NCBI GenBank assembly: GCA_017694935.1 | Contig: JADIME010000077.1 | Coordinates: 1-46,059 of the forward strand | DNA: 46,059 nt | Reading direction: 5' to 3' | From: Candidatus Merdivivens pullistercoris | GTDB taxonomy: Bacteria; Bacteroidota; Bacteroidia; Bacteroidales; UBA932 | In this document: piece by piece, positions 17,246 through 26,002 of the stretch | How positions within the stretch are numbered: position 1 is the stretch's first letter | Layout: every line of letters begins with the position of its first letter | Position numbers and translations under genes: made by a program | The notes under the pieces: model-generated | Database searches by the model: none | What the model was told of the DNA's origin: nothing | Seen by the model: only the letters and a program-made list of their open reading frames with translations

Positions 17246-17284
17246 ACGGGGGAGTCCGGCTTGCAGCGGGACATCCCCCGTTTT
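17246..17284 (+). terminator. Terminator after glyA
   Basis: ACGGGGGA (17246-17253) pairs with TCCCCCGT (17274-17281), supported by GTCC/GGGAC inside, followed by TTTT. It lies 28 bp past the glyA stop and 32 bp before the metalloprotease gene. Confidence 0.75.
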
Positions 17285-17315
17285 GCCTGATTATATTAAC
17301 CGATTTAAATTATAG

Positions 17316-19919
17316 ATGATTATGAAGCGAATATTGATCGTTGTCCTGAGCCTGTCGATGCTTTTCTTCGGCGGGGCTTCATTGTCGGCTTCCACATTGT
17401 GCGATGGCGGATATTCTTATTCCGTGCAGAAGCCTGAGAAGAAGGAAAAACCTCAGAAGAAAGCAAAGAAAGACAAGAAGGCTAAAAAAGGCAAGAAAGG
17501 CGAAGTGCCTCCTGCAGTCGAGGCCAAACCGGAAAAGAAAGGCCCGGAGAGCATGGACAAATTCATAAAGAAGGACGCTCAGGTAAAGGACGGCCTTGTA
17601 AAGGTAATCAGGCAGGATGACAAATATTATTTTGCCGTTCCTGACACGTTGCTCGGCAAGGAGATACTGATAGTAAGCAGGCTGACCCGTGCGGCTGCCG
17701 GAATCCGGGGAATGTTCAGCGGCTATGCCGGGGACCAGGTCAATGAAACCGTGATATTCTTCGAGAAAGGCCCGGACGACAAGATTTTCATAAGGGAAAT
17801 GAATTATGACGAGATGGCCGACCCGTCTTCCGTGATGTACGACAATCTTAAACGTTCTTCACTTCAGGCTATCATCGGTTCATTCGAAATCAAAGCGCAG
17901 AATGCGGCCAAAGACACCTCCGTGATAGATGTTACCGATTTTTTCAATTCGGATAATGCCCGTTTGTATTTCGGACAATGGGAAAAGAGGTCGTTTTCCC
18001 TCATGAACATGGAGAAAGACAAGAGTTATGTGTCGTCCGTAAGGACTTATCCTATCAATACGGAAGTCACTGTGGTGAAAACGTACTCGAGGAACAACGG
18101 CCTTTCCCCTGCCACTTTCGAATTCAATGTTTCCATGGTGAAATTGCCCGAGGATCTGATGACCCCGAGGTATTTCGACCCGAGAGTGGGATATTTTACT
18201 GCAAATTACGTTTCTTTCGACAAGAATCCGCAGGGTGTCGAAAATGTCAGGATGATTACCCGCTGGAGGCTGGAGCCTAAGCCGGAGGACATGGAAAAAT
18301 ACATGGCCGGGGAATTGGTAGAGCCGGCAAAGCCTATCGTTTATTACATAGACCCGACAACCCCTCCCGAGTGGGTGCCTTATCTTATCCAGGGCGTGAA
18401 TGACTGGGCAAAGGTATTCGAGAAGGCAGGCTTCAAGAATGCAATTTATGCGAGGATGGCCCCTACCGCCGAAGAAGACTCTACATGGTCTTTGGAAGAC
18501 GCAAGGTATTCGGCCATAGTCTACAAGCCTTCCGATATCCCTAACGCGAGCGGCCCGCACGTGCATGACCCTCGTACCGGAGAGATACTTGAAAGCCACA
18601 TCAACTGGTATCACAATGTCATGAAACTGATACACCATTGGTATTTCGTACAATGCGGCCCGCTCGACCCCGGGGCGCAGAAGATGACTTTCGATACGGA
18701 ACTTATGGGGCAGCTCATCCGTTTCGTCTCTTCCCATGAAGTGGGACATACGCTCGGCCTCAGGCACAACTTCATAGGCAGCGCGTCATATACCCCGGAG
18801 CAGTTGCGCGACGCCGATTTCCTCAGGGAGAACGGTTCTTCTACCACATTGATGGATTATTCGCGTTTCAACTATGTGGCGCAGCCGGAAGACAATATCC
18901 CGCGCGAACTGCTCTTCCCGCGTCTTTCGCACTATGACGAGTGGGCCATCGAATGGGGATACAGACGGTATTATCAGTTCAGCACCCCGGAAGAGGAGTT
19001 GCCTTACCTGAATGAGATAACCACGGCAAAACTTGAGAATCCTTATTACCGTTTCGGCACCGAGACTAGTTCAAACGACCCGCGTTACCAGTCGGAAGAT
19101 TTTACCAACAATCAGATGGTTGCCAACGCTTTGGGCATAAATAACCTGAAAATAGTGATGGACAATCTGACAGATTGGACGGCAACCCCTAATACCGGTT
19201 ATGAGGATTTGCGGGAAATGCACGGGGAAGTGCTTAACCAGTATCTGAGATATGTAGGCCATGTGGCGAAATGGGTAGGAGGACGTTATGAGACTCCTAA
19301 ATACCGCAACCAGGAAGGAGCCCTTTACGAGCCTGTCGAAAAGGCAAAACAGGAAGAAGCCCTGGAATGGATTGACGATTACGTGTTCAAGGCTCCGTTG
19401 TGGCTTATCTCTGAAAATATAATGGACAAGACCGGGATGAGTCCGAGAACATACATGGAAAGGATTTATTCGAGGACTTTCTCCGCGCTGATCTCAAAGA
19501 GGATTCTTTCCAACATGTACCAGGACGAGCTTTACAACAAGACAGAGGCTTATACGATGAAAGAATATTTTGCGGACCTGTACAGGTACGTGTTTACGCA
19601 GCCTAAGGCTACCGATCCGTATGCAAGGCTCCTGCAAAAGACTTATGTAAAGGCATTGTGCGACCTGTATACCGGCGAGTCCGACACATGGGGCAAACTC
19701 CTCGGTGTCGCAAGTCCGGACAATACCGATGTCGTATCGATGACGGTTTACCAGATGGATTATCTTAAGGGAAGGATGGCCGCGCTGGAGAAATCGTATT
19801 CCGATCCTGTTGTCAAAGGCCACTTCAAATATCTTGAAGGCATGATAGACAAGGCTCTTGAAGACGGATTCAATTCGGCGATAGACGAGAGTTCCTCAGG
19901 TGTCGTGATTTCGTTTTAA
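17316..19919 (+). CDS. Secreted zinc-dependent metalloprotease (DUF5117/DUF4953 family)
   Basis: 867 aa; starts at 17316 (MIMKRI) or 17322 (MKRILIVVL), with a signal peptide either way. Residues about 33-75 are a lysine-rich low-complexity region (KKEKPQKKAKKDKKAKKGKK). The zinc site HEVGHTLGLRHNF (about residues 474-486) is HExxHxxGxxH, followed by a Met-turn-like STTLMDYSRFNY, the arrangement of metzincins. Upstream regions with RLTRAAAGIRGMFSGYAGDQ and downstream LMDY-YVAQPEDN match the large Bacteroidota proteins annotated DUF5117/DUF4953. Substrate unknown; secretion to the periplasm or outside is inferred. It ends 9 bp before the DUF4492 gene, so it may share transcripts with cydAB. Confidence 0.88.
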   Translation: MIMKRILIVVLSLSMLFFGGASLSASTLCDGGYSYSVQKPEKKEKPQKKAKKDKKAKKGKKGEVPPAVEAKPEKKGPESMDKFIKKDAQVKDGLVKVIRQDDKYYFAVPDTLLGKEILIVSRLTRAAAGIRGMFSGYAGDQVNETVIFFEKGPDDKIFIREMNYDEMADPSSVMYDNLKRSSLQAIIGSFEIKAQNAAKDTSVIDVTDFFNSDNARLYFGQWEKRSFSLMNMEKDKSYVSSVRTYPINTEVTVVKTYSRNNGLSPATFEFNVSMVKLPEDLMTPRYFDPRVGYFTANYVSFDKNPQGVENVRMITRWRLEPKPEDMEKYMAGELVEPAKPIVYYIDPTTPPEWVPYLIQGVNDWAKVFEKAGFKNAIYARMAPTAEEDSTWSLEDARYSAIVYKPSDIPNASGPHVHDPRTGEILESHINWYHNVMKLIHHWYFVQCGPLDPGAQKMTFDTELMGQLIRFVSSHEVGHTLGLRHNFIGSASYTPEQLRDADFLRENGSSTTLMDYSRFNYVAQPEDNIPRELLFPRLSHYDEWAIEWGYRRYYQFSTPEEELPYLNEITTAKLENPYYRFGTETSSNDPRYQSEDFTNNQMVANALGINNLKIVMDNLTDWTATPNTGYEDLREMHGEVLNQYLRYVGHVAKWVGGRYETPKYRNQEGALYEPVEKAKQEEALEWIDDYVFKAPLWLISENIMDKTGMSPRTYMERIYSRTFSALISKRILSNMYQDELYNKTEAYTMKEYFADLYRYVFTQPKATDPYARLLQKTYVKALCDLYTGESDTWGKLLGVASPDNTDVVSMTVYQMDYLKGRMAALEKSYSDPVVKGHFKYLEGMIDKALEDGFNSAIDESSSGVVISF

Positions 19920-19928
19920 ACGTTCAGT

Positions 19929-20159
19929 ATGGGCGGCACGCTTGCAAAAATATGGCGATTCTACATTGACGGCTTCAAGAATATGACTTGGGGCCGCCAG
20001 TTGTGGGTCGTCATTCTTGTCAAGCTGTTCATCATGTTCGCCATCCTCAAGGTGTTTTTCTTCCCTGATTTCCTTAGGGGGAAGACGGATGAGGAAAAGA
20101 GCGATTTCGTTTCGACGGAACTTGTAAGACGGATTCCGCCGGAAAATGAAAACAAGTAG
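19929..20159 (+). CDS. DUF4492 small membrane protein associated with cytochrome bd oxidase
   Basis: 76 aa with one transmembrane helix (about 26-46, LWVVILVKLFIMFAILKVFFF). The start IWRFYIDGFKNMTWGRQLW is characteristic of DUF4492, which in Bacteroidota lies directly upstream of cydA, as here (32 bp). A role as a small accessory subunit or assembly factor of the oxidase is a reasonable inference, by analogy with CydX in proteobacteria, to which it has no obvious sequence similarity. Confidence 0.85.
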   Translation: MGGTLAKIWRFYIDGFKNMTWGRQLWVVILVKLFIMFAILKVFFFPDFLRGKTDEEKSDFVSTELVRRIPPENENK

Positions 20160-20191
20160 AATAAAATTTTACGTCCTTAGACTTTCAAGTT

Positions 20192-21781
20192 ATGGAATTA
20201 GACCTAAACCTTATCGACTGGTCGCGCGCCCAGTTCGCGATGACGGCGATTTACCATTGGCTGTTCGTTCCTCTTACCCTTGGCTTGTCTTTGATAATGG
20301 CCATAATGGAGACGGTTTATTATCGTACAGGGGATGAGTTCTGGAAAAGGACGGCGAAATTCTGGATGAAGCTGTTCGGGATAAATTTTGCCATAGGCGT
20401 GGCTACCGGAATCATCCTCGAATTTGAGTTCGGAACAAATTGGAGCAATTATTCATGGTTCGTAGGGGATATTTTCGGGGCTCCCCTCGCCATCGAAGGC
20501 ATATTGGCTTTCTTTATGGAAGCCACTTTCGTGGCTGTGATGTTTTTCGGCTGGAACAAGGTGGGCAAGAAGTTCCATCTTGCTTCTACATGGCTTACGG
20601 GAATCGGTGCGGCAATCTCGGCCTGGTGGATATTGGTTGCCAATTCATGGATGCAGTATCCGGTAGGCATGGAGTTCAATCCGGAGACGGTGAGGAACGA
20701 GATGACGGATTTCTTTGCAGTCGCGTTTTCGCCTGTGGCGGTGACTAAATTTTTCCACGCGGTGATTTCGTCCTGGATAGTGGGCAGCGTATTCGCCATA
20801 GCCGTGGCATCATGGTATCTTCTCCGCAAGGGTGAAAGCCATAAGAAATTCGCGCTTTCAAGCATAAAGGTGGCAAGCGTCGTAGGGCTGGCCGCTTCGC
20901 TGATTACATTGTTTACGGGAGACAAGTCCGCTTACCATGTCGCGCAGTACCAGCCGATGAAACTTGCGGCCATTGAAGGCCTTTATGAAGGAGGAGAATC
21001 GGTGGGACTTGTAGGCATGGGCATACTGAATCCTGACAAACAGTGGTATGATGACGGTGAAGAGGAGTTTTTGGTGGATTTCAAGATACCGTACGGACTG
21101 TCTTACCTTGCCACGCGCGATGCAAACGGGTATGTGCCGGGAGTGAAAGAACTCATAGAAGGCGGGTATACACTTGCGGACGGCGGGATGGCCTTGTCCG
21201 TAGATGAAAAGATGGCTAGGGGCAAGGCGGCCGTGGAAGCGATGGGGGCTTACCGTGAGACTTCCAAGGCTTTGAAGACTGCATCGGACTCGATTGAGGT
21301 AGCCCTGCTGAAGAACGATCTTGCCATTTATGACGAGGTCATAGATGAAAATATGGAATATTTCGGTTATGGCTATATCGGGGATCCTAAAGAACTGTTG
21401 CCGAATGTGCCTTTGAATTTCTATGCTTTCAGGGTCATGGTCATACTCGGGGCTTATTTCATACTTTTCTTTATCGTGTCGTCTGTCCTGTCTTTCAAGG
21501 GCAGGTACAGGCAGAAATGGTTGCAATGGATTGCCATAATATCCTTGCCGTTGGTTTATCTGTGTTCCCAGGCGGGATGGATTGTCGCCGAGGCCGGACG
21601 CCAGCCGTGGGCCATACAGGATCTTATGCCTGTCGGCGCGGCTGTTTCCAATCTGCCGGCTTCTTCGGTGCAGGTTACATTCTTCCTGTTCCTGGCATTA
21701 TTTACCATACTTTTGGTTGCGGAGATAGGAATCATGCTTAAAGCCATTAAGAAAGGACCTGATTTGGAACAAGACAGATAG
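20192..21781 (+). CDS. cydA: Cytochrome bd ubiquinol/menaquinol oxidase subunit I
   Basis: Subunit I carries hemes b558, b595 and d and oxidises quinol for reduction of oxygen to water with high affinity; in Bacteroidales it allows growth at nanomolar oxygen. 529 aa, close to the E. coli length (522). LIDWSRAQFAMTAIYHWLFVPLTLGLS includes the N-terminal His ligand region. The Q-loop/C-terminal signature is AEAGRQPWAIQDLMPVGAAVSNLP. The long hydrophilic stretch at about 250-400 is the periplasmic Q-loop region, of the short type. It is six bases before cydB and follows DUF4492. Confidence 0.97.
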   Translation: MELDLNLIDWSRAQFAMTAIYHWLFVPLTLGLSLIMAIMETVYYRTGDEFWKRTAKFWMKLFGINFAIGVATGIILEFEFGTNWSNYSWFVGDIFGAPLAIEGILAFFMEATFVAVMFFGWNKVGKKFHLASTWLTGIGAAISAWWILVANSWMQYPVGMEFNPETVRNEMTDFFAVAFSPVAVTKFFHAVISSWIVGSVFAIAVASWYLLRKGESHKKFALSSIKVASVVGLAASLITLFTGDKSAYHVAQYQPMKLAAIEGLYEGGESVGLVGMGILNPDKQWYDDGEEEFLVDFKIPYGLSYLATRDANGYVPGVKELIEGGYTLADGGMALSVDEKMARGKAAVEAMGAYRETSKALKTASDSIEVALLKNDLAIYDEVIDENMEYFGYGYIGDPKELLPNVPLNFYAFRVMVILGAYFILFFIVSSVLSFKGRYRQKWLQWIAIISLPLVYLCSQAGWIVAEAGRQPWAIQDLMPVGAAVSNLPASSVQVTFFLFLALFTILLVAEIGIMLKAIKKGPDLEQDR

Positions 21782-21787
21782 GAGAGA

Positions 21788-22948
21788 ATGATTATGGATA
21801 CGTACGTTTTTTTACAACATTATTGGTGGGCTGTGGTTTCGCTTCTCGGCGCAATATTAGTGTTTCTGTTATTTGTACAGGGGGGTAATTCGCTTCTGTT
21901 CTGCGTTGGCAAGGACGATATACGCAAACAGCTTGTCATTAATTCGACAGGAAGGAAATGGGAATTTACTTTTACCACGCTCGTGACTTTCGGAGGTGCG
22001 TTTTTCGCATCCTTCCCTCTTTTTTACAGTACAAGTTTCGGGGGGGCATACTGGCTGTGGATGATAATACTCTTTACATTCGTGCTGCAGGCTGTGTCAT
22101 ACGAGTTCCAATCCAAGCTGGGCAATCTTCTCGGGAAAAGGACTTATCGTATGTTTCTTGTGATAAACGGCATAGTGGGTCCAGTGCTTCTTGGCGGCGC
22201 CGTGGCGACTTTTTTCACAGGATCCAATTTTATTGTGGATAAAGGCAATCTTACCGAGCTGTCGATGCCGGTGATAAGCGGTTGGGCCAATGCCTCGCAT
22301 GGGCTGGACGCTTTGTTGAACGTTTGGAATGTAGTATTCGGGGTGGCCGTGTTTTTCCTTGCGCGCATTCTCGGAGCCCTGTATTTCATAAACAACATCG
22401 ATTCCCCTGAAATAGCCGCATCCAGCCGTCGTGTGTTGAAGATTGAGACACCGCTTTTCCTCGTATTTTTTCTTGCGTTTTTCATAAGGATTCTGACAGG
22501 GGAAGGTTTTGCAGTGTCCGATGACGGTACCGTATTCATGGAGCAGTACAAATACTGGCACAATTTCCTTGAGATGCCCGTCGTTACGGTGGTCTTTCTT
22601 TTAGGAGTGTTGCTCCTGCTTGCGGGCATAGTTGTCGATGGCTATCTCGGGAAGAACAGATTTTCCGGAAAGGGCATATTTTTTTCCGGCTTCGGGACTG
22701 TGCTTGTCGTTTTCGGCCTTCTGCTATGTGCGGGTTACAATGGGACGGCTTACTATCCTTCCACGGCGGATCTGCAAAGTTCCCTGACAATCGCCAACAG
22801 TTGCAGCAGCGAATTTACCTTAAAGACAATGGCCTACGTGTCGATATTGGTGCCTTTCGTGATAGCATACATCGTATATGCCTGGAAATCCATCAATTCA
22901 AAGAAGCTGTCGGCGAAGGAGCTGGAAGAGGAGGATGAGAAATACTGA
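21788..22948 (+). CDS. cydB: Cytochrome bd oxidase subunit II
   Basis: Partner of CydA in the heterodimeric oxidase. 386 aa, about nine transmembrane helices, the usual size. The start FLQHYWWAVVSLLGAILVFLLFVQGGNSL is typical of Bacteroidota CydB; ATG 21794 is an alternative to 21788. AYWLWMIILFTFVLQAVSYEFQSK follows, as in other CydB proteins. Last gene of the operon; eight bases after its stop begins the left arm of a 124-bp inverted repeat. No cydC/cydD assembly transporter is adjacent. Confidence 0.96.
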   Translation: MIMDTYVFLQHYWWAVVSLLGAILVFLLFVQGGNSLLFCVGKDDIRKQLVINSTGRKWEFTFTTLVTFGGAFFASFPLFYSTSFGGAYWLWMIILFTFVLQAVSYEFQSKLGNLLGKRTYRMFLVINGIVGPVLLGGAVATFFTGSNFIVDKGNLTELSMPVISGWANASHGLDALLNVWNVVFGVAVFFLARILGALYFINNIDSPEIAASSRRVLKIETPLFLVFFLAFFIRILTGEGFAVSDDGTVFMEQYKYWHNFLEMPVVTVVFLLGVLLLLAGIVVDGYLGKNRFSGKGIFFSGFGTVLVVFGLLLCAGYNGTAYYPSTADLQSSLTIANSCSSEFTLKTMAYVSILVPFVIAYIVYAWKSINSKKLSAKELEEEDEKY

Positions 22949-22956
22949 TCCCTTTC

Positions 22957-23080
22957 AGATGGTGCCAAAAAAGGTGGAATTTCTGCGTTACACTTGATTC
23001 GAAAATCCTCATGTACGACAGTACACTGCGGTTTTCTCATCTGCGTAAGCCTTGAAATTCCACCTTTTTTGGCACCATCT
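22957..23080. repeat. 124-bp element with perfect 27-bp terminal inverted repeats
   Basis: Positions 22957-22983 (starting AGATGGTGCCAAAAAAGG) and 23054-23080 are exact reverse complements over 27 bp. The 70-bp interior contains a smaller palindromic core (CATGTAC gaca GTACACTG). It sits between two convergent genes and its right edge overlaps the last two bases of the kinase stop codon. It could act as a bidirectional terminator through the T6/A6 runs in the arms, but the size and perfect ends also fit a MITE-like or dispersed intergenic repeat of Bacteroidales. Confidence 0.85.
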
Positions 23081-24179
23081 ATATGCAGGATGCGATAAAC
23101 GAGGCCATAGCTCCGTCACTGTCGTATCTCTCGATGCTTTCCAGCAGGGCGAACTGGTTGCGTGCCCTTACGAGGTTGTGCTGCGGGTATTTTGTTTTGT
23201 AATATGTGTCCCCGTTGATGTAATCCCCGAGGAACCGCACGCATTGCATGTATGGGAAAAGCCTGACTGCAAACGGAAGCATGACTGTTTCTGTCATGGT
23301 TATGAAATCCTTTGCGCCTTCAAGATAGCCTTGGGTGAATGATTTGAAAATTGCCGGATTGAATCCGGCTTTTTTTATGTCAGGATCATCCTCGGCCGTG
23401 AAATTTGCGGCGGTCCTCAGGAAATCCCCGTAGTCCGAAAATATGAAACTCGGCATAACGGTATCCAGATCGATTACGGTCATTACGTTGCCGTCCTTGT
23501 CGAAAAGGAGGTTGTTTACCTTGGTATCGCAATGGCATACCCTTTTCGGGAGTTTCCCTTCTGAATACAGCCTTTCGGCGGCGGTCATGTCGTATGCGCG
23601 CGCTTCTATTTCATCGATGAGATCCCGCACCGAACCTGCACGCGACGCCTTGTCCGCCGCAACCGCCTCCCTGAACTCCTCAAGGCGGAATGCCATGTCG
23701 TGAAAATGGGGTATGCTCTCGCCGATCCGTTCATCCATGTCCGCAAGATCCGAATGGAAGCGGCTTATCGCCAGACCTGTCTTGTACGCGTTTTCAGGTG
23801 TGACCGATTCGTAAGTGTATGCTTCCGGGATGAACACCATCATCCTCCAGTAATTTCCCGTGTCTTTGTCGTATATGTAGTTTTCCCCGTTTTTGCTGTC
23901 GATGAATTTCAATACTTTCCTGTCGATGTCCGCCTCTTCCGCTTCCGTCTTTTTCTTGCGGAGATGGCCGGTAACTTTGCGTATGTTGTCCTGGAGCATT
24001 CCGACATTCTTGAATACGGAACTGTTTATCCGTTGCAGGATATAGTCCGGGCCGTCGCCCGAAGTCGTGACTTTGAACGTGTCGTTGATCAGTCCGTCGC
24101 CATACGGCTTGATTGAGAGGATTTCCCCTTCGTGGCGGAAATCGGATGCTATCCTGAGATAATGTTTTGAATCGGTCAT
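23079..24179 (-). CDS. Aminoglycoside-phosphotransferase-fold sugar kinase (N-acetylhexosamine 1-kinase-like)
   Basis: 366 aa from ATG 24179. A start at 24206 would fall inside the promoter -7 box (TAACTTTG, 24211-24204). N-terminal IKPYGDGLINDTFKV is the ATP-binding loop seen in NahK-type kinases. The catalytic loop HCDTKVNNLLFD and the Mg-binding IDLDTVMPSFIFSDYGDFLR are diagnostic of the APH/choline-kinase fold. YKTKYPQHNLVRARNQFALLESIE near the end is typical of Bacteroides homologues loosely annotated as mucin-desulfating proteins. Known NahK enzymes phosphorylate GlcNAc/GalNAc at C1. Divergent from a GH109 GalNAc-releasing enzyme, which supports GalNAc as substrate (inference). Antibiotic resistance is not suggested. 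Confidence 0.85.
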   Translation of the reverse strand: MTDSKHYLRIASDFRHEGEILSIKPYGDGLINDTFKVTTSGDGPDYILQRINSSVFKNVGMLQDNIRKVTGHLRKKKTEAEEADIDRKVLKFIDSKNGENYIYDKDTGNYWRMMVFIPEAYTYESVTPENAYKTGLAISRFHSDLADMDERIGESIPHFHDMAFRLEEFREAVAADKASRAGSVRDLIDEIEARAYDMTAAERLYSEGKLPKRVCHCDTKVNNLLFDKDGNVMTVIDLDTVMPSFIFSDYGDFLRTAANFTAEDDPDIKKAGFNPAIFKSFTQGYLEGAKDFITMTETVMLPFAVRLFPYMQCVRFLGDYINGDTYYKTKYPQHNLVRARNQFALLESIERYDSDGAMASFIASCI

Positions 24180-24203
24180 GGCTTTTTCTTTGTTCAATTG
24201 GCG

Positions 24204-24250
24204 CAAAGTTACGAAATTATCCGGTATCTCGCTTTTTTGTATTACCTTTG
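24204..24250. promoter_or_regulatory. Back-to-back promoters of the kinase and the GH109 gene
   Basis: TAACTTTG on minus (24211-24204) and TACCTTTG on plus (24243-24250) are both full matches to TAnnTTTG, 31 bp apart. Neither has a clear -33 TTG at 19-21 bp, which suggests activator dependence or weak promoters. One bound regulator could control both genes. Confidence 0.55.
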
Positions 24251-24280
24251 CGGGGTGTGAAAATTTAAAATGAAATAGTC

Positions 24281-25681
24281 ATGAAAAAAGCCATGTTTTT
24301 TATTGCAGCCATTGCCGCTTTTGTCATGTCGGCGTGCAACGGCGAGGTAGACAGGACTATCTATACGGTAGTTCCTGAAAGGCCGGCAGGCCAGGAAGAT
24401 GTCATAGCCCTTGCCACTGATCCGATAGATACGGTGCGCGTTGGATTTATCGGTTTGGGAATGAGGGGGATAGGTGCTATTGAAAGATATGTGTACATCC
24501 CCGGTGCAAGGATAGCCGCCCTCTGCGATATCCGCCCTGAGATGGTAGAACGTGCGCAGAAAGTGATGAGGGAAGCCGGACTTGCCGATGTCCCTGCATA
24601 TTCCGGTACCGAGGATGCATGGAAGGAGCTGTGCGACCGTGATGATATAGATTTGGTATATATCTGCACGGATTGGAAACATCATACCGAGATGGCGATT
24701 TACGCCATGGAGCATGGCAAGCACGTGGCAATCGAAGTTCCGGCAGCAATGGACCTCGATGAAATATGGGCTTTGATCAATACGTCCGAGAGGACCCGCA
24801 AACATTGCATGCAGCTTGAAAACTGTGTGTACGATTTCTTCGAGATGACCACGCTCAATATGGCACAGCACGGACTGTTCGGTGAAATCCTCGCGGTGGA
24901 AGGGGCATATATCCATAACCTTGAAGAGTTCTGGCCTTATTACTGGAACAACTGGAGGATGGCGTTCAACGAAGAGTTCCGCGGGGACGTATATGCTACC
25001 CACGGCATGGGACCTGCCTGCCAGCTTCTTGACATACATCGCGGAGACAGGATGGTGACCCTCGTTTCGATGGATACCAAGGCCGTGAACGGGCCGGATT
25101 ATGTCGAGCGTACTACAGGCGTGCGCCCTGAAAATTTCCAGAACGGGGACCATACCCATACCCTTATCCGCACCGCCAATGGAAAGACGATGCATATCCA
25201 GCACAATGTGATGACACCGCGTCCTTACAACCGTATGTACCAGCTTACGGGTACCGACGGGTATGCAAGCAAATATCCGATTGAAGAATATTGTTTCAGG
25301 CCTGAGCAGATTGCATCCGACGAGATTCCGGACCATGAGAACCTCAATGCCCACGGCGCTGTTTCCGAGGATGTGAAAGCCGCCCTGATGGAAAAATACA
25401 AGCATCCGATCATAAAGGATCTTGAAGAAATGGCCAAGAAAGTCGGCGGTCACGGCGGAATGGACTTTATCATGGACTACCGTCTGATATATTGCCTTAA
25501 CAACGGGCTTCCTTTGGACATGGATGTGTACGACCTTGCCGAATGGTGCTGTCTCGGCGAACTTTCGAGGATTTCGATCGAGAACAATTCTGCTCCTGTG
25601 GCGGTTCCGGACTTCACTCGTGGCGGATGGCAGAAAGTAAAAGGCTATCGCCATGCATTCGCTGACGGCTCGATGTTATAA
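24281..25681 (+). CDS. GH109 alpha-N-acetylgalactosaminidase (Gfo/Idh/MocA fold, lipoprotein)
   Basis: 466 aa. The signal peptide ends MSAC with Cys19, a plausible lipobox. The Rossmann fold starts VRVGFIGLGMRGIGAIERY (about 53-70). CTDWKHHTEMAIYAMEHGKHVAIEVPAA follows, as does LENCVYDFFEMTTLNMAQHGLFGEI, then YATHGMGPACQLLDIHRGDR and RPYNRMYQL. These stretches match the GH109 family of Bacteroidales (and the Elizabethkingia enzyme that removes the blood-group A sugar), which hydrolyse alpha-GalNAc by an NAD-dependent oxidation/elimination route. The enzyme is probably at the cell surface or in the periplasm. An IS-like scar begins at its stop codon. A non-GH109 oxidoreductase is the less likely alternative. 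Confidence 0.88.
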   Translation: MKKAMFFIAAIAAFVMSACNGEVDRTIYTVVPERPAGQEDVIALATDPIDTVRVGFIGLGMRGIGAIERYVYIPGARIAALCDIRPEMVERAQKVMREAGLADVPAYSGTEDAWKELCDRDDIDLVYICTDWKHHTEMAIYAMEHGKHVAIEVPAAMDLDEIWALINTSERTRKHCMQLENCVYDFFEMTTLNMAQHGLFGEILAVEGAYIHNLEEFWPYYWNNWRMAFNEEFRGDVYATHGMGPACQLLDIHRGDRMVTLVSMDTKAVNGPDYVERTTGVRPENFQNGDHTHTLIRTANGKTMHIQHNVMTPRPYNRMYQLTGTDGYASKYPIEEYCFRPEQIASDEIPDHENLNAHGAVSEDVKAALMEKYKHPIIKDLEEMAKKVGGHGGMDFIMDYRLIYCLNNGLPLDMDVYDLAEWCCLGELSRISIENNSAPVAVPDFTRGGWQKVKGYRHAFADGSML

Positions 25682-25922
25682 GAAGCTGTCTCGAATGTTC
25701 TGAGAAAAAATTTTAAACAACTTCTAAGCCATGCGTATGCTTTTAGTGGCGGGTACGCCCAAACTTGACTTGAATATATTGCTTGTCCGTTGATATACAA
25801 CGGAGTGACAATGCGATAATAATTTCTTGACGTGGATTTCAGGGGGGCTGCCCCCTTGGAATCCACAATTTTTTTTTGCGGATAATCGTTTATTTTTATT
25901 CCGTTTTAAACGGCTTCTTATA
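25677..25922. mobile_element. 246-bp IS/MITE-like scar between GH109 and the efflux operon
   Basis: TATAAGAAGCTGTCT (25677-25691) and the complement of 25908-25922 (TATAAGAAGCCGTTT) agree at 13 of 15 positions. Inside, 25698-25727 repeats the 30-bp stretch next to the transposase fragment at 187-216 (27 of 30 identical). No transposase is encoded. A non-autonomous element or a decayed IS is the best explanation. Confidence 0.5.
25832..25877 (+). terminator. Intrinsic terminator downstream of the GH109 gene
   Basis: GTGGATTtC and GGAATCCAC (25832-25866) form a stem with an additional GGGGG/CCCCC inner stem, followed by AA and nine T residues (25869-25877). It lies about 150 bp past the GH109 stop, inside the IS-like scar, and isolates the efflux operon. 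Confidence 0.75.
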
Positions 25923-25942
25923 CATTGTGTCGAAAATTGCAT

Positions 25943-25950
25943 TATTTTTG
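25943..25950 (+). promoter_or_regulatory. Candidate -7 box of the efflux operon
   Basis: TATTTTTG matches TAnnTTTG; the start would be near 25957, 46 bp before the adaptor ATG at 26003. No TTG is found at 19-21 bp upstream (nearest at 15 bp). The promoter lies just outside the right inverted repeat of the scar. Confidence 0.4.
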
Positions 25951-26002
25951 AGGGTTAATTGCGATTTTGCCAAATTTTGATAAAAAATATAAATCATATA
26001 AG

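Noticed and set aside
23079-24206. The kinase as an aminoglycoside-resistance gene
   Set aside because: It shares only the general fold; the sequence and the GH109 neighbour indicate a sugar kinase.
24242-25654. A 470-codon open frame on the minus strand opposite the GH109 gene
   Set aside because: Antisense shadow; the plus-strand protein carries clear GH109 motifs and a signal peptide. It would also read through the promoter region.
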